DNA of 64,000 nucleotides from Methylibium sp. Its GTDB lineage: Bacteria; Pseudomonadota; Gammaproteobacteria; Burkholderiales; Burkholderiaceae_C. Below the pieces are notes generated by a model, which did not search any database, was not told the origin of the DNA, and worked only from the letters and a program-made list of their open reading frames with translations. Shown here in pieces: positions 1-8,233 of the stretch (its first letter is position 1; every line of letters begins with the position of its first letter). A program made the translations under genes and the position numbers. The stretch lies in the NCBI GenBank assembly GCA_013824165.1, contig PNNH01000038.1, positions 119,316 through 183,315 of the forward strand, in the 5' to 3' direction.

Positions 1-136
1 GATCGGCCGATAGGCCGCCCAGCCGGCGCGCGGCACCGAGGCGGAATCGACGAAAGGCAAAGGCGCCGATCCTAGGGGTGTTGAACCCTGAATAGGGGAC
101 AAAACCCTGGTCGTTCGTGCTCTACCTCACAACTGG

Positions 137-904
137 CTACAAATTGATGTCGACCAGCACGGGGGCATGGTCGCTGGGGCGCTCGTTCTTGCGCGGCAGC
201 TTGTCGATGGTGCAGGACGCCACGGCGCCGCGCAGTGCTTCGCTGACCAGGATGTGGTCGATGCGCAGGCCCTGGTTCTTGCGAAAGGCCAAATTGCGGT
301 AGTCCCACCAACTCCAGCACTTGGGTGCCTGCTCGAACAGCCGGAAGGCATCTACCAGACCCAGTTCCTGCAGGCCCCGGAAATGGGCGCGCTCTTCCTC
401 GGTGCAATGGATCTGCCCGGCCCAAGCGACCGGGTCATGGACGTCGCGGTCTTCAGGTGCGATGTTGAAGTCACCCATCAACACCAGCCGGGGATGCTGC
501 TGCAATTCCTCGCGCAGCCAGCCGCGCAAGGCGTCCAGCCAGCCCATCTTGTAGGCGAACTTGTCGCTGCCCGGCGCCTGGCCATTCGGAAAATAGGCGC
601 CCACGCAGCGCACGCCGCCGACCGTGGCGGCGATCACCCGGGCCTGCTCATCGGCGAAGCCCGGGATGTTCTTGACTACATCCTGGGCCGGCAAGCGGCT
701 CAGCAGGGCCACCCCGTTGTAGGTCTTCTGGCCGAACCACTGCACCTGGTAGCCCGCAGCGCCGATCTCCAACGTGGGGAACTTGTCGTCGGTGAGCTTG
801 GTTTCTTGCAGCACCAGCACGTCGACCGGGTTGGCGGCCAGCCAATCGAGCAGCTGGGGCAGGCGTACGGCCAGGGAGTTCACGTTCCAGGTGGCTAATT
901 TCAT
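137..904 (-). CDS. xth: Exodeoxyribonuclease III
   Basis: A 255-residue protein of the Xth/AP-endonuclease (EEP) family. It cleaves DNA 5' of abasic sites and degrades duplex DNA 3' to 5' in base-excision repair. The start is the ATG that opens MKLATWNVNSL, the usual first beta-strand; upstream in-frame codons encode nothing family-like. Metal and catalytic motifs are visible: LQETK with Glu34, GDFNIAPEDRDV near residue 150, and the terminal RPSDHAP with the catalytic His. Length is normal for the family (about 255-268). It is transcribed away from the flagellar locus and is the only unrelated gene to its left, so it marks the locus boundary. Confidence 0.96.
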   Translation of the reverse strand: MKLATWNVNSLAVRLPQLLDWLAANPVDVLVLQETKLTDDKFPTLEIGAAGYQVQWFGQKTYNGVALLSRLPAQDVVKNIPGFADEQARVIAATVGGVRCVGAYFPNGQAPGSDKFAYKMGWLDALRGWLREELQQHPRLVLMGDFNIAPEDRDVHDPVAWAGQIHCTEEERAHFRGLQELGLVDAFRLFEQAPKCWSWWDYRNLAFRKNQGLRIDHILVSEALRGAVASCTIDKLPRKNERPSDHAPVLVDINL

Positions 905-1156
905 AGGGAACTGATTTGTTGATCTTGTGGGTGATGAATCCGAAAGCGCGAGGAGGTGCCTCTCTCGCAGCCCCGCGCATGCGAGTTGAGATTCGGCTCG
1001 GCGCCGGCCGTTCGCAGCGTTTGCCGTCATCCTACCTGCCGGCAGGGCGAGCCGTCCGAGTCCAGGTCGGCCTGCGCGGATCGCGCCTCAGCTGTGTTGA
1101 CAGCCAGCACTGGCACTTGTTTCCGGCTGCGACACGCAACCTTCTTTTCGAACGCA
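905..1156. other. Intergenic region between xth and fliC
   Basis: Together with the fliC leader this makes a 350-base stretch without a gene between divergent xth and fliC. I see no convincing ORF, tRNA or repeat in it. It must hold the xth promoter, which I could not pick out. The only recognisable element is the fliC promoter-like box that begins at 1157. Confidence 0.5.
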
Positions 1157-1185
1157 TTTAAGTTCTCTGGCGCATGCGTCGCCTT
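1157..1185 (+). promoter_or_regulatory. Sigma-28-type promoter of fliC (variant -10)
   Basis: TTTAAG (1157-1162), 15 bases, then GTCGCCTT (1178-1185). Counting from TAAG, the spacing equals the sigma-28 consensus TAAA-N15-GCCGATAA, but the -10 half differs. The same TTTAAG-N15-GTCGCC arrangement recurs before fliD and flgK, also late flagellar genes, which is the main support. The predicted transcript start near 1192 gives a leader of about 63 bases. Confidence 0.65.
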
Positions 1186-1254
1186 GTGCTGTTGAGGGCA
1201 GGAAAGACCTGCTCGCAACGCAGACAAGCAAACCCTGACCGGAGTGAACCCATC

Positions 1255-2085
1255 ATGTTGAGCCTGAATACAAACGCCGCCGCCCTGTCGACCCAAGGTT
1301 CGCTGGGCCAAACCCAGAAAGCCCTGTCCACCTCCATGACCCGCCTGGGCACTGGATTCCGCATCAATTCGGCAATGGACGACGCTGCCGGCCTGCAGAT
1401 CGCAACCCGCCTGAACGCCCAGGTCAGCGGCATGGCTGTGGCCCAGCGCAACACGCAGAACGGCATCTCGATGCTGCAGACCGCCGAAGGCGCGTTGACC
1501 GAAGTCACCAACATCGTGACCCGCATGAAGGACCTGGCCACGCAAGCCGCCGACGGCACCGCCACGGCTCCTGACCAGACCGCCATGCAGGCCGAGTTCG
1601 CCGACCTGAACGCCGAGCTGACCAACATCATGACGAACACCAAGTTCGGCGGTGCGGCCCTGCTCACCGGTGGCAAGCTGGCGGCTGCCGTGACCTTCCA
1701 GATCGGTGCTGATGCCGCCGAGACCTATGCCTTCGACGCCTCGACCCAGCTGACGGCCGTAACGACGGCGCAGACCGCGCTGGCGGCCGGCGCGCTGACC
1801 GGCGGTACCGCCAACGCCGCCATTGGCCTGGCCAACACCATGCTGGACGGCGTCGGTGCACTGCGCGCCAAGCTGGGCGCCGGTGCCAACCGTCTGGATC
1901 ACGTCTACAACAACCTGCAGAACATGAGCACCAATGTCTCGCAGGCCAAGGGCCGCATCATGGACACTGACTACGCGACCGAATCGTCCACGATGACCAC
2001 CAAGCAGATGCTGCTGCAGGCGTCGAACTCGATGCTCAAGCAGAGCAACAGCCTGTCCGGCATGGTCATGTCGCTGCTGCAGTAA
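1255..2085 (+). CDS. fliC: Lateral-type flagellin
   Basis: A 276-residue flagellin (LafA-like), the filament subunit exported by the flagellar type III system. The conserved D0/D1 N-domain starts MLSLNTNAAALST and runs to about residue 140. The C-domain ends in SMLKQSNSLSGMVMSLLQ. Only about 60 variable residues lie between, so D2/D3 are essentially absent, as in short lateral flagellins. The ATG at 1255 is preceded by GGAGTG; the upstream in-frame ATG at 1174 lies inside the promoter box. A strong terminator follows, so the gene is probably monocistronic and driven by the variant sigma-28 element at 1157-1185. Confidence 0.95.
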   Translation: MLSLNTNAAALSTQGSLGQTQKALSTSMTRLGTGFRINSAMDDAAGLQIATRLNAQVSGMAVAQRNTQNGISMLQTAEGALTEVTNIVTRMKDLATQAADGTATAPDQTAMQAEFADLNAELTNIMTNTKFGGAALLTGGKLAAAVTFQIGADAAETYAFDASTQLTAVTTAQTALAAGALTGGTANAAIGLANTMLDGVGALRAKLGAGANRLDHVYNNLQNMSTNVSQAKGRIMDTDYATESSTMTTKQMLLQASNSMLKQSNSLSGMVMSLLQ

Positions 2086-2124
2086 TCGCGCACCGCGCGC
2101 TGCCGCAAGGCGGGACCGCAGAGC

Positions 2125-2149
2125 AAGCCAGGCCCCGGCCTGGCTTTTT
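2125..2149 (+). terminator. Rho-independent terminator after fliC
   Basis: A perfect 10-bp inverted repeat, AAGCCAGGCC / GGCCTGGCTT, with a 2-base centre, runs directly into a T run 40 bases after the fliC stop. This is what a highly expressed single flagellin gene usually carries. Confidence 0.9.
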
Positions 2150-2208
2150 CATGGCTGTTGCATCTCGCCTGAACGTCTGTTCGACGCCGTCTGCATCCGT
2201 TCCTGTCG

Positions 2209-3189
2209 ATGACCCAGCCCATTCCCGCCCTCCTTGCGCTGCGACCGACTGCCCAGTGGCCTGGCGGCCTGCCGCCGCGGCCACTGCCGCTGGGCGAGCC
2301 CCTGCAGTTGCGGATCGGCAGCGGTGCGGTCGGCGAGCTGCTGGCCCACGGGCCCCAGGGCCTGCTGTTCACGCTGCCGCCGGGCAGCGCCCGGCCGGGC
2401 GACGTGCTGCTGGTGCGGGTGCTTTCCATCGAGCCGCAGATCGAGCTGCAGCTGATCGAGTACCGTCCGCAGACCGCGGGGCGCAGCATTCCCGGTGGCA
2501 GCGATCCGGCCGATGCGATGCCGGCGCTGCGCCCCGACCAGGCCTGGTTGCAACGCCTGCATCTTGGCCCTGGGGCGGTCGAGAGCCTGCCGATCGCGCT
2601 GGCCACCCAATGGCGCCAGCGCGTGCTGGCCGGCGTGCTGCGCCAGCCGCCGCCGACGGCGCTGCTGGCTGCCAGCGGTGCCGAGCATGTGGCCGAAGCC
2701 GCCTCGGCCCCGCTGCCGCTCTATCCCTTGCCCGGCTGGCCGCAGCTGACACTGCTGCTGCGCCTGCTCAGTCCGGCAGCACCGGCCTGGCCGCAGGCGG
2801 CGGACGATGCGGCGCTGGCCAGCGACACGGAGGCTGCCGCGCAGGCGCAAGAGCAGCAAGGCTTGCGCCTGCAGCTGAGCGTGACGCTGGAGGGCGAGAC
2901 GGTGCAGCTGCTGCTGCAGTGGCAGCATGGGCTGCTGCTGTACTTCGTGACCGAGTCGCTGCCCCTGCTGCAGGCTCTGCGTCAGCGTCTGCCGCAGATC
3001 GCCCTGGCGCTGGCGAGCATTCCTATGCCCGTGCGCTACTGCCTGTTCGGGCGACAGATTCCGGCCGGCCAGCGGCCCGCGGCCCGCCCCAGCCAGGGCC
3101 TGGCCCACACCAGCAGTGCGGCGCTGTTCCGCGCCGCGGCCGAGATCGTCGCGGTGCTGCAGCGCGAGCCCTTGCTCCCGCCGGCCTGA
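2209..3189 (+). CDS. FliK-like hypothetical protein
   Basis: A 326-residue protein lying between fliC and the convergent end of flhA. Residues about 25-90 form a beta-rich block (GEPLQLRIG, GDVLLVRVLSIEP, IELQLIEY) like the N-terminal domain of many FliK proteins. Residues about 220-285 (RLQLSVTLEGETVQLLLQW, then SLPLLQALRQRLPQI and PVRYCLFG) have the strand-strand-helix-strand layout of the FliK C-terminal hook-length domain. The middle is Ala/Pro-rich. A clearer FliK (LafE position) exists at 18567, so this would be a second FliK-type protein, possibly acting on the FlhA/FlhB switch encoded next to it. Identity as FliK-like is inference from pattern. The ATG at 2209 has no strong SD. Confidence 0.5.
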   Translation: MTQPIPALLALRPTAQWPGGLPPRPLPLGEPLQLRIGSGAVGELLAHGPQGLLFTLPPGSARPGDVLLVRVLSIEPQIELQLIEYRPQTAGRSIPGGSDPADAMPALRPDQAWLQRLHLGPGAVESLPIALATQWRQRVLAGVLRQPPPTALLAASGAEHVAEAASAPLPLYPLPGWPQLTLLLRLLSPAAPAWPQAADDAALASDTEAAAQAQEQQGLRLQLSVTLEGETVQLLLQWQHGLLLYFVTESLPLLQALRQRLPQIALALASIPMPVRYCLFGRQIPAGQRPAARPSQGLAHTSSAALFRAAAEIVAVLQREPLLPPA

Positions 3190-3202
3190 GCTTGCGCAGC
3201 GT

Positions 3203-5290
3203 TCAGCCCAGCGCGCCGAGCACCGAAATCTCGCGCTGCTCAGGCACCTCGTTGTAGGACAGCACGGCCAGCCCCGGCGCGAACAGCCGCGCATAGCGCG
3301 CCAGCAGGGGCCTGATTTGCGGCATCACCAGGAGGATGGGCGCGAAGCCCTGGTGCTTCATCTGGTCGCGTGCCGCGGGCATGTGCTGCTGCAGCTGCGA
3401 GAGCAGCTGCGGGTCGACCGGATAGCTGTCCAGCTGCAGCTTGGGATTGGCCTGGCGCGCCTGGTTCAGCGCGCCCAGCAGCAGGTTCTCCAGCTCGCCG
3501 CCAAGGTTGAAGACGCGCATCGCGCCCGTTGGGCCACAGAGCTGGCCGACGATCTGGCGGCGCAGCGTGCAGCGCACCTCGGCGGCCAGCAGGATGGGGT
3601 CCTTGCTGTTCTCGGCGTTCTCCACTAAGGTGCTGGCGATGGGCACGATGTCCTTCAACGAGACGTTCTCGGCCAGCAGCAGGCGCAGGATCTTCAGCAG
3701 CTGGGCGTGGCCATAGGCCTTCTCCAGCGCGGCGGCCAGTTTGGGCGCGAGCGCGGCCAGGCGCTCTTGCAGTGCGGTCACGTCGTCAAAGCGCAGCAGC
3801 TCGGGCAGTTGTTCGCGCACCAGTTTGGAAACATGGGTGGCGATGGCGCTGGATACATCCACCACCTGGTAGCCCAGGCCCAGTGCATGGGCCTTGTTCT
3901 GCGGCTCGATCCAGGTGACAGGCAGGCCGTAGGCGGGGTCGGCGCCGGGCACGCCATCGAGTTCGCCATAGACTTGGGCCGAGGCGATGGCCATCAGCCG
4001 GTCCGGGTGCAGCTCGGCCTGCGCGATCACGCTTCCGCCCAGCAGCACCGCGTACTGCGCGGGCTTGAGCGTCAGGTCATCGCGCAGCGTGATCGGCGGC
4101 AGCAGCAGGCCCAGGCTTTCGCTCAGGCTCTGGCGCATGCCTTTGACGCGCTGCTGCAGCGGCGCGCCCTGGTCCGGCGAGATCAAGCCCACCAGCTTGT
4201 AGCCCAGCGAGACCGACAGCGGCTCCACCACCGGCAGCGCGCGCCAGTCCATCTCGGGCGGCGCGCCGGTCAGCAGCGCCGCATCCAGCGGCTCGGCCGG
4301 CTTGACCACCTGCTGCGCACGCCCCGCCATGCGCCAGCCCACATAGGCCAGCACGGCGGCGAAGCAGCCAAACACCAGCGTCGGCATGCCGGGGATCACG
4401 GCCAGCGCCAGCATCAGGCCGGCGGCCGCATAGAGCACCTGCGGCGAGGCCAGCAGCTGGTCGCCGATCTGAGATTCCAGCTCGCCCGAGTCGCTGACGC
4501 GGGTGACGATGATGGCCGCTGCAGAAGACAACAGCAGCGCCGGGATCTGCGCTACCAGGCCATCGCCGATGGTCAGCAGCGCATAGGTGCGGAAGGCATC
4601 GCCCAGGCTCAGATCGTGCATGAAGCTGCCGATCGCGACGCCGCCGATCAGGTTGATCAGCAGGATCAGGATGGAGGCGATCGCGTCGCCGCGCACGAAC
4701 TTGCTGGCGCCGTCCATCGCGCCATAGAAGTCAGCCTCGGCGCCAACTTCCTTGCGGCGCGCTTGAGCCTTCTCCTGGTTGATCAGGCCGGCGTTGAGGT
4801 CGGCGTCGATCGCCATCTGCTTGCCGGGCAGGGCGTCCAGCGTGAAGCGCGCCGAAACTTCGGAGATGCGCTCCGCGCCCTTGGTGACGACGATGAAATT
4901 CACCACCATCAGGATGACGAACACCACCAAGCCGACGACGAAGTTGCCGCCGATCACCACATTGCCGAAGCTCTCGATCACTTGGCCGGCGGCGTGCGTG
5001 CCCTCGTGTCCGTGCAGCAGCACCACGCGCGTGGAAGCCACGTTCAGCGACAGGCGCAGCAGCGTGGTGGCCAGGATGATGCTCGGGAAGACCGAGAAGT
5101 CCAGCGGCCGCTTGGCATTGACGCTGACCAGGATCACCACCAGCGCCAGCACGATGTTGAATGTGAACAGCATGTCCAGCAGCACCGGCGGCATCGGCAG
5201 GATGACCATGCCGAGGATGGCCATCAGGAACAGCGGCGCGGCGATGCGGTACTCGCGCATCAGGGCGTTGAGTCGGGCAATCAGGTTCAT
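3203..5290 (-). CDS. flhA: Flagellar export gate protein FlhA
   Basis: A 695-residue integral membrane subunit of the flagellar type III export gate, full family length. The N-half carries about eight membrane helices beginning AAPLFLMAILGMVILPMPP. The conserved FHIPEP-region sequence ALDALPGKQMAIDADLNAG lies near residue 150, followed by the soluble C-domain that binds chaperone-substrate complexes. It is the last gene of the leftward fliM-flhA operon. Its ATG overlaps the flhB stop (ATGA), so translation is probably coupled. It converges with the FliK-like gene, 13 bases apart. Confidence 0.97.
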   Translation of the reverse strand: MNLIARLNALMREYRIAAPLFLMAILGMVILPMPPVLLDMLFTFNIVLALVVILVSVNAKRPLDFSVFPSIILATTLLRLSLNVASTRVVLLHGHEGTHAAGQVIESFGNVVIGGNFVVGLVVFVILMVVNFIVVTKGAERISEVSARFTLDALPGKQMAIDADLNAGLINQEKAQARRKEVGAEADFYGAMDGASKFVRGDAIASILILLINLIGGVAIGSFMHDLSLGDAFRTYALLTIGDGLVAQIPALLLSSAAAIIVTRVSDSGELESQIGDQLLASPQVLYAAAGLMLALAVIPGMPTLVFGCFAAVLAYVGWRMAGRAQQVVKPAEPLDAALLTGAPPEMDWRALPVVEPLSVSLGYKLVGLISPDQGAPLQQRVKGMRQSLSESLGLLLPPITLRDDLTLKPAQYAVLLGGSVIAQAELHPDRLMAIASAQVYGELDGVPGADPAYGLPVTWIEPQNKAHALGLGYQVVDVSSAIATHVSKLVREQLPELLRFDDVTALQERLAALAPKLAAALEKAYGHAQLLKILRLLLAENVSLKDIVPIASTLVENAENSKDPILLAAEVRCTLRRQIVGQLCGPTGAMRVFNLGGELENLLLGALNQARQANPKLQLDSYPVDPQLLSQLQQHMPAARDQMKHQGFAPILLVMPQIRPLLARYARLFAPGLAVLSYNEVPEQREISVLGALG

Positions 5291-6423
5291 GGCTGGGGAT
5301 CGGAGAGGTGTAGGGGCACGGCCAGGTTGGCCGGCAGCAGCGGCGCGCTCTTGCGCTCGCCGCTGCTGAAGGCCTTCAGCTGCATCACATAGCTCAGCAC
5401 CTGGGCCACAGCCTGGTACAGCGAAGCAGGGATCTGCTGCTGCACCTGGCTGCTGTTGTAGATCGCGCGTGCCAGTGGCGGCAGCGTCAACACCTGCACC
5501 TGATGCTGGCGCGCGATTTCACGGATGTAGAGGGCCATTTCGTCCACGCCCTTGGCGAGCAGGAAGGGTGCCTCGGCGCGCTTCTCGTCATAGCGCAGCG
5601 CCACGGCGTAGTGCTCGGGGTTGATGATCACCACGTCGGCCTCGGGCACGGCCTTGCGGATGCCGCGCCGGCTCAGCTGGCGCTGCAGCTGGCGCATGCG
5701 CTGGCGCACCTCGGGCCGACCTTCGTTGTTCTTGTACTCTTCCTTGAGTTCCTGCTTGCTCATGCGCTGACCGCGAAGGAACAAGAACTGCTGCAGCGGC
5801 GTGTCAAGCAAGGCGAACAGGCCAAGGATCGCAGCCATCACCAACAATGCGTCCAGCGTCATGCCGGCGCCCTTGAGCAGGGCCTGGTCGAGGCTCTGCC
5901 CCTGCAGATGCACCCAGTCCGCGGCCTGGCTGCGCGCTAGGTAGGCCAGCGTGGCCAGCAGGCACAGCACCTTGACGATGGAGCCGGCGAGGTCGCTGTA
6001 GTGCTTGCCGCTGAACAGCCGCCCAAGATTGGCCAGCGGGCTCAGGCGCTGCGCCTTCGGCATCCAGTTGCTAGCTGCGAACATCAGGCCGCCGGGCAGA
6101 TTCGAGGCGATCAGCACCGCGGCCGGAATCACCAGCAGCGGCAGCAGCATCTTCAACAAAAGCCACATCACCTGCCAGCCCAGCGCGGACCAGGCGTTGT
6201 CCTGCGCGCCTTCCAGGTCCAGCGGCACCAGCACCATGCGGAACAGCAGCTCGAAGTCCTTCAGGTATTGCGGCATCAGCAGCAAAAGCAGCTTGAAGCT
6301 CAACAGGATGCCGACTGCCATGGCCAGGTCCTTGGAGCGCGCCACCTGGCCCTGCTCGCGCGCCTTGCGCAGCTTCTGCTCCGAGGCCTTTTCGCTCTTG
6401 TCGGCGCTGCTGGACTCAGCCAT
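5287..6423 (-). CDS. flhB: Flagellar export switch protein FlhB
   Basis: A 378-residue export-gate protein that switches secretion from rod/hook to filament substrates. It shows the usual start (KSEKASEQKLRKAREQGQVARSKDL), four membrane helices and a cytoplasmic domain with SKQELKEEYKNNEG. The self-cleavage loop reads N268-P269-E270-H271 followed by YAVALRY. Most FlhB proteins have NPTH, so Thr is replaced by Glu at the P+1 position. The scissile Asn-Pro and the His are kept. It overlaps fliR by 8 bases and flhA by 4. Confidence 0.96.
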   Translation of the reverse strand: MAESSSADKSEKASEQKLRKAREQGQVARSKDLAMAVGILLSFKLLLLLMPQYLKDFELLFRMVLVPLDLEGAQDNAWSALGWQVMWLLLKMLLPLLVIPAAVLIASNLPGGLMFAASNWMPKAQRLSPLANLGRLFSGKHYSDLAGSIVKVLCLLATLAYLARSQAADWVHLQGQSLDQALLKGAGMTLDALLVMAAILGLFALLDTPLQQFLFLRGQRMSKQELKEEYKNNEGRPEVRQRMRQLQRQLSRRGIRKAVPEADVVIINPEHYAVALRYDEKRAEAPFLLAKGVDEMALYIREIARQHQVQVLTLPPLARAIYNSSQVQQQIPASLYQAVAQVLSYVMQLKAFSSGERKSAPLLPANLAVPLHLSDPQP

Positions 6424-7204
6424 TGAGCGCTCCCGTTTTCAGGCCCTGGTCGATCAACTCCAGCACGCGCTCCGTCATGCGCAGGTAGTGCGCTGGGACG
6501 AAGGCCAGCATCTGCGTCAGCATGAACAGGCCGAACAGTGTGACCAGCGAAAAGCCCAGCGAGAACAGGTTCAGGCTGGGTGCCACGCGGTTGAGCAGGC
6601 CCAGCCCAACCTGCACCACCACGGTCGAGAAGATCACCGGCAGCGCAAGCAGCAGCGCCGCCGAGAACACCCAGGCGATGTTGAAGACGAGGTTGTGCAT
6701 GGCCAGCTGCGACAGCCCGGCGCCCACCGGCCAGGCCTTGAAACTGGCACCCAGCACCTGCACGAACATCAGGTGGCCATCGACGCTGAAGAAGGTCAAC
6801 ATGCACAGTGTGCTGAGCAGCGCAGTGACGGCATCCGAGGAATTGCCGTTCATCGGGTCGTTCATCACCGCCATCGACAGGCCCAGCTGGGAGGACAACA
6901 GGAAGCCCAGCACCGTGATGACGCTCATCGCCAGATGCAGGGCCAGGCCCAGCACCAGGCCCAGCAGCGCCTGCTCGCCGGCCGCCACCACGCCTTGCAG
7001 CGACCAGGGGCTGATGGCCAGCGCGGTGCTCTGCGAGATCGGCAGCAGCACCACCGCCAGCACCAGCGAGAGCAGCACGCGCGCCGTCAGCGGCACCATG
7101 GCCTCGCCAATCATCGGCGCAGCGCTGAGCAGGGCCAGGGTCCGGCAGAAGGGCCACCACAGGCTGTTCAGCCAGGGCAGCAGCTGCTGGAGTTCAAGCT
7201 CCAT
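6416..7204 (-). CDS. fliR: Flagellar export protein FliR
   Basis: A 262-residue hydrophobic protein with six predicted membrane segments, a core component of the FliPQR export channel. Recognisable family features are the N-terminal LPWLNSLWWPFCRTLALLSAAPMIG, the block DPMNGNSSDAVTALLSTLCML near residue 140, and the C-terminal MLTQMLAFVPAHYLRMTERVL. Normal FliR length is about 260. It sits between fliQ (5-base gap) and flhB (8-base overlap) in the usual order. Confidence 0.95.
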   Translation of the reverse strand: MELELQQLLPWLNSLWWPFCRTLALLSAAPMIGEAMVPLTARVLLSLVLAVVLLPISQSTALAISPWSLQGVVAAGEQALLGLVLGLALHLAMSVITVLGFLLSSQLGLSMAVMNDPMNGNSSDAVTALLSTLCMLTFFSVDGHLMFVQVLGASFKAWPVGAGLSQLAMHNLVFNIAWVFSAALLLALPVIFSTVVVQVGLGLLNRVAPSLNLFSLGFSLVTLFGLFMLTQMLAFVPAHYLRMTERVLELIDQGLKTGALNG

Positions 7205-7209
7205 CGCGC

Positions 7210-7479
7210 TCAGCCCACCAGCGTTGAGGCACGCTCGAAAATCGAGACACAGAAGTCCATCAGCGAGCCCACCATCCAGCGCCCCATCAAACCCACCACC
7301 AGCAGCGTCACCAGCAGCTTGGGCAGGAAGGACAATGTTTGCTCGTTGATCTGCGTGGCGGCCTGGAACAGGCTCACCAGCAGGCCGATCAGCAGGCCCG
7401 GCAGGATCAGCAGCGTGACCAGCAGCATCACCAGATGCAGGCTCTCGCCGATCAGGTCGGTAGCGATCTCAGGGGTCAT
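7210..7479 (-). CDS. fliQ: Flagellar export protein FliQ
   Basis: An 89-residue protein with two long hydrophobic helices (residues about 14-38 and 50-75), the standard FliQ size and layout. It packs against FliP and FliR in the export channel. Signature features include LLVTLLILPGLLIGLLVSLFQAATQINEQTLSF around residues 18-50. It lies one base after fliP in the same leftward operon. Confidence 0.95.
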   Translation of the reverse strand: MTPEIATDLIGESLHLVMLLVTLLILPGLLIGLLVSLFQAATQINEQTLSFLPKLLVTLLVVGLMGRWMVGSLMDFCVSIFERASTLVG

Positions 7480-7480
7480 G

Positions 7481-8233
7481 TCAGCTCACCATCCTGACAC
7501 TGCTGACCAGCGTGTTGACGGTCAGCGTCCAGCCATCGACCAGCACGAACAGCAGCAGCTTGAGCGGCAGCGAGATCACCAGCGGGCTGAGCATCATCAT
7601 GCCCATGGCCATCAGCACCGAGGAGACCACCAGGTCGATCACCAGGAAGGGGATGAAGAGCATGCAGCCGATCTGGAAGGCGGTCTTCAGCTCCGACAGC
7701 ACGAAGGCAGCCAGCTTGACGGTGAAACCATGGTCCTCAGGCTTGGCGACCTCGGCCTCGCCGGCCAGCTTGGCGATCTGGGCGAGCGAGCTCTTGCTGG
7801 TCTGTGCCAGCATGAAGCGCGACAGCGGCGCCTCGGCAACCTTGAGCGCCTGGGTCAGCGTGAGCTTGTCGGCGTCATAAGGCAGGAAGGCCTTCTCCCA
7901 GATCTGCTCGCCGATGGGGCGCATCACCAGAATCGTCAGGATCAACGCGACACCGGTCACGATCCGGTTCGGCAGGCCTTGCTGCAAGCCCAGGGCTTGC
8001 CGCAGCAGCGACAGCACGATGACGAAGCGCAGGAAGCTGGTCATCATCAGCGCCAGCACGGGCAGCAGCCCGAGCAGGGTCATGATGATCAGGATCTGGG
8101 TCTTGACCGTCAGCTCGCCGCTGGAGCCGCCCGATGCGCCGGTGATCTTCAGGGTCTGGGCCACCGCCGGGTGGTGCAGCAAGGTCAGGCCCATCCCGCA
8201 GGCCGTCAGGCCCAGCCCGCGCAATCGCCTCAT
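7481..8233 (-). CDS. fliP: Flagellar export protein FliP
   Basis: A 250-residue subunit of the export channel. It has a cleavable N-terminal signal peptide ending near HHPAVAQ, as FliP proteins do. The hydrophobic block ILIIMTLLGLLPVLALMM is followed by the family signature FLRFVIVLSLLRQALGLQQ. A periplasmic loop and two C-terminal helices (FLVIDLVVSSVLMAMGMMM) follow. Its start overlaps fliN by 4 bases. There is no fliO between fliN and fliP, although FliO usually assists FliP assembly. Confidence 0.96.
   Translation of the reverse strand: MRRLRGLGLTACGMGLTLLHHPAVAQTLKITGASGGSSGELTVKTQILIIMTLLGLLPVLALMMTSFLRFVIVLSLLRQALGLQQGLPNRIVTGVALILTILVMRPIGEQIWEKAFLPYDADKLTLTQALKVAEAPLSRFMLAQTSKSSLAQIAKLAGEAEVAKPEDHGFTVKLAAFVLSELKTAFQIGCMLFIPFLVIDLVVSSVLMAMGMMMLSPLVISLPLKLLLFVLVDGWTLTVNTLVSSVRMVS

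Noticed and set aside
1..136. Possible gene end at the left edge
   Set aside because: No frame in these 136 bases resembles a known protein end or start; nothing assigned.
3707..5392. 561-codon open frame opposite flhA
   Set aside because: Gln/His/Arg-rich composition typical of the antisense of a GC-rich gene; flhA on the other strand is certain.
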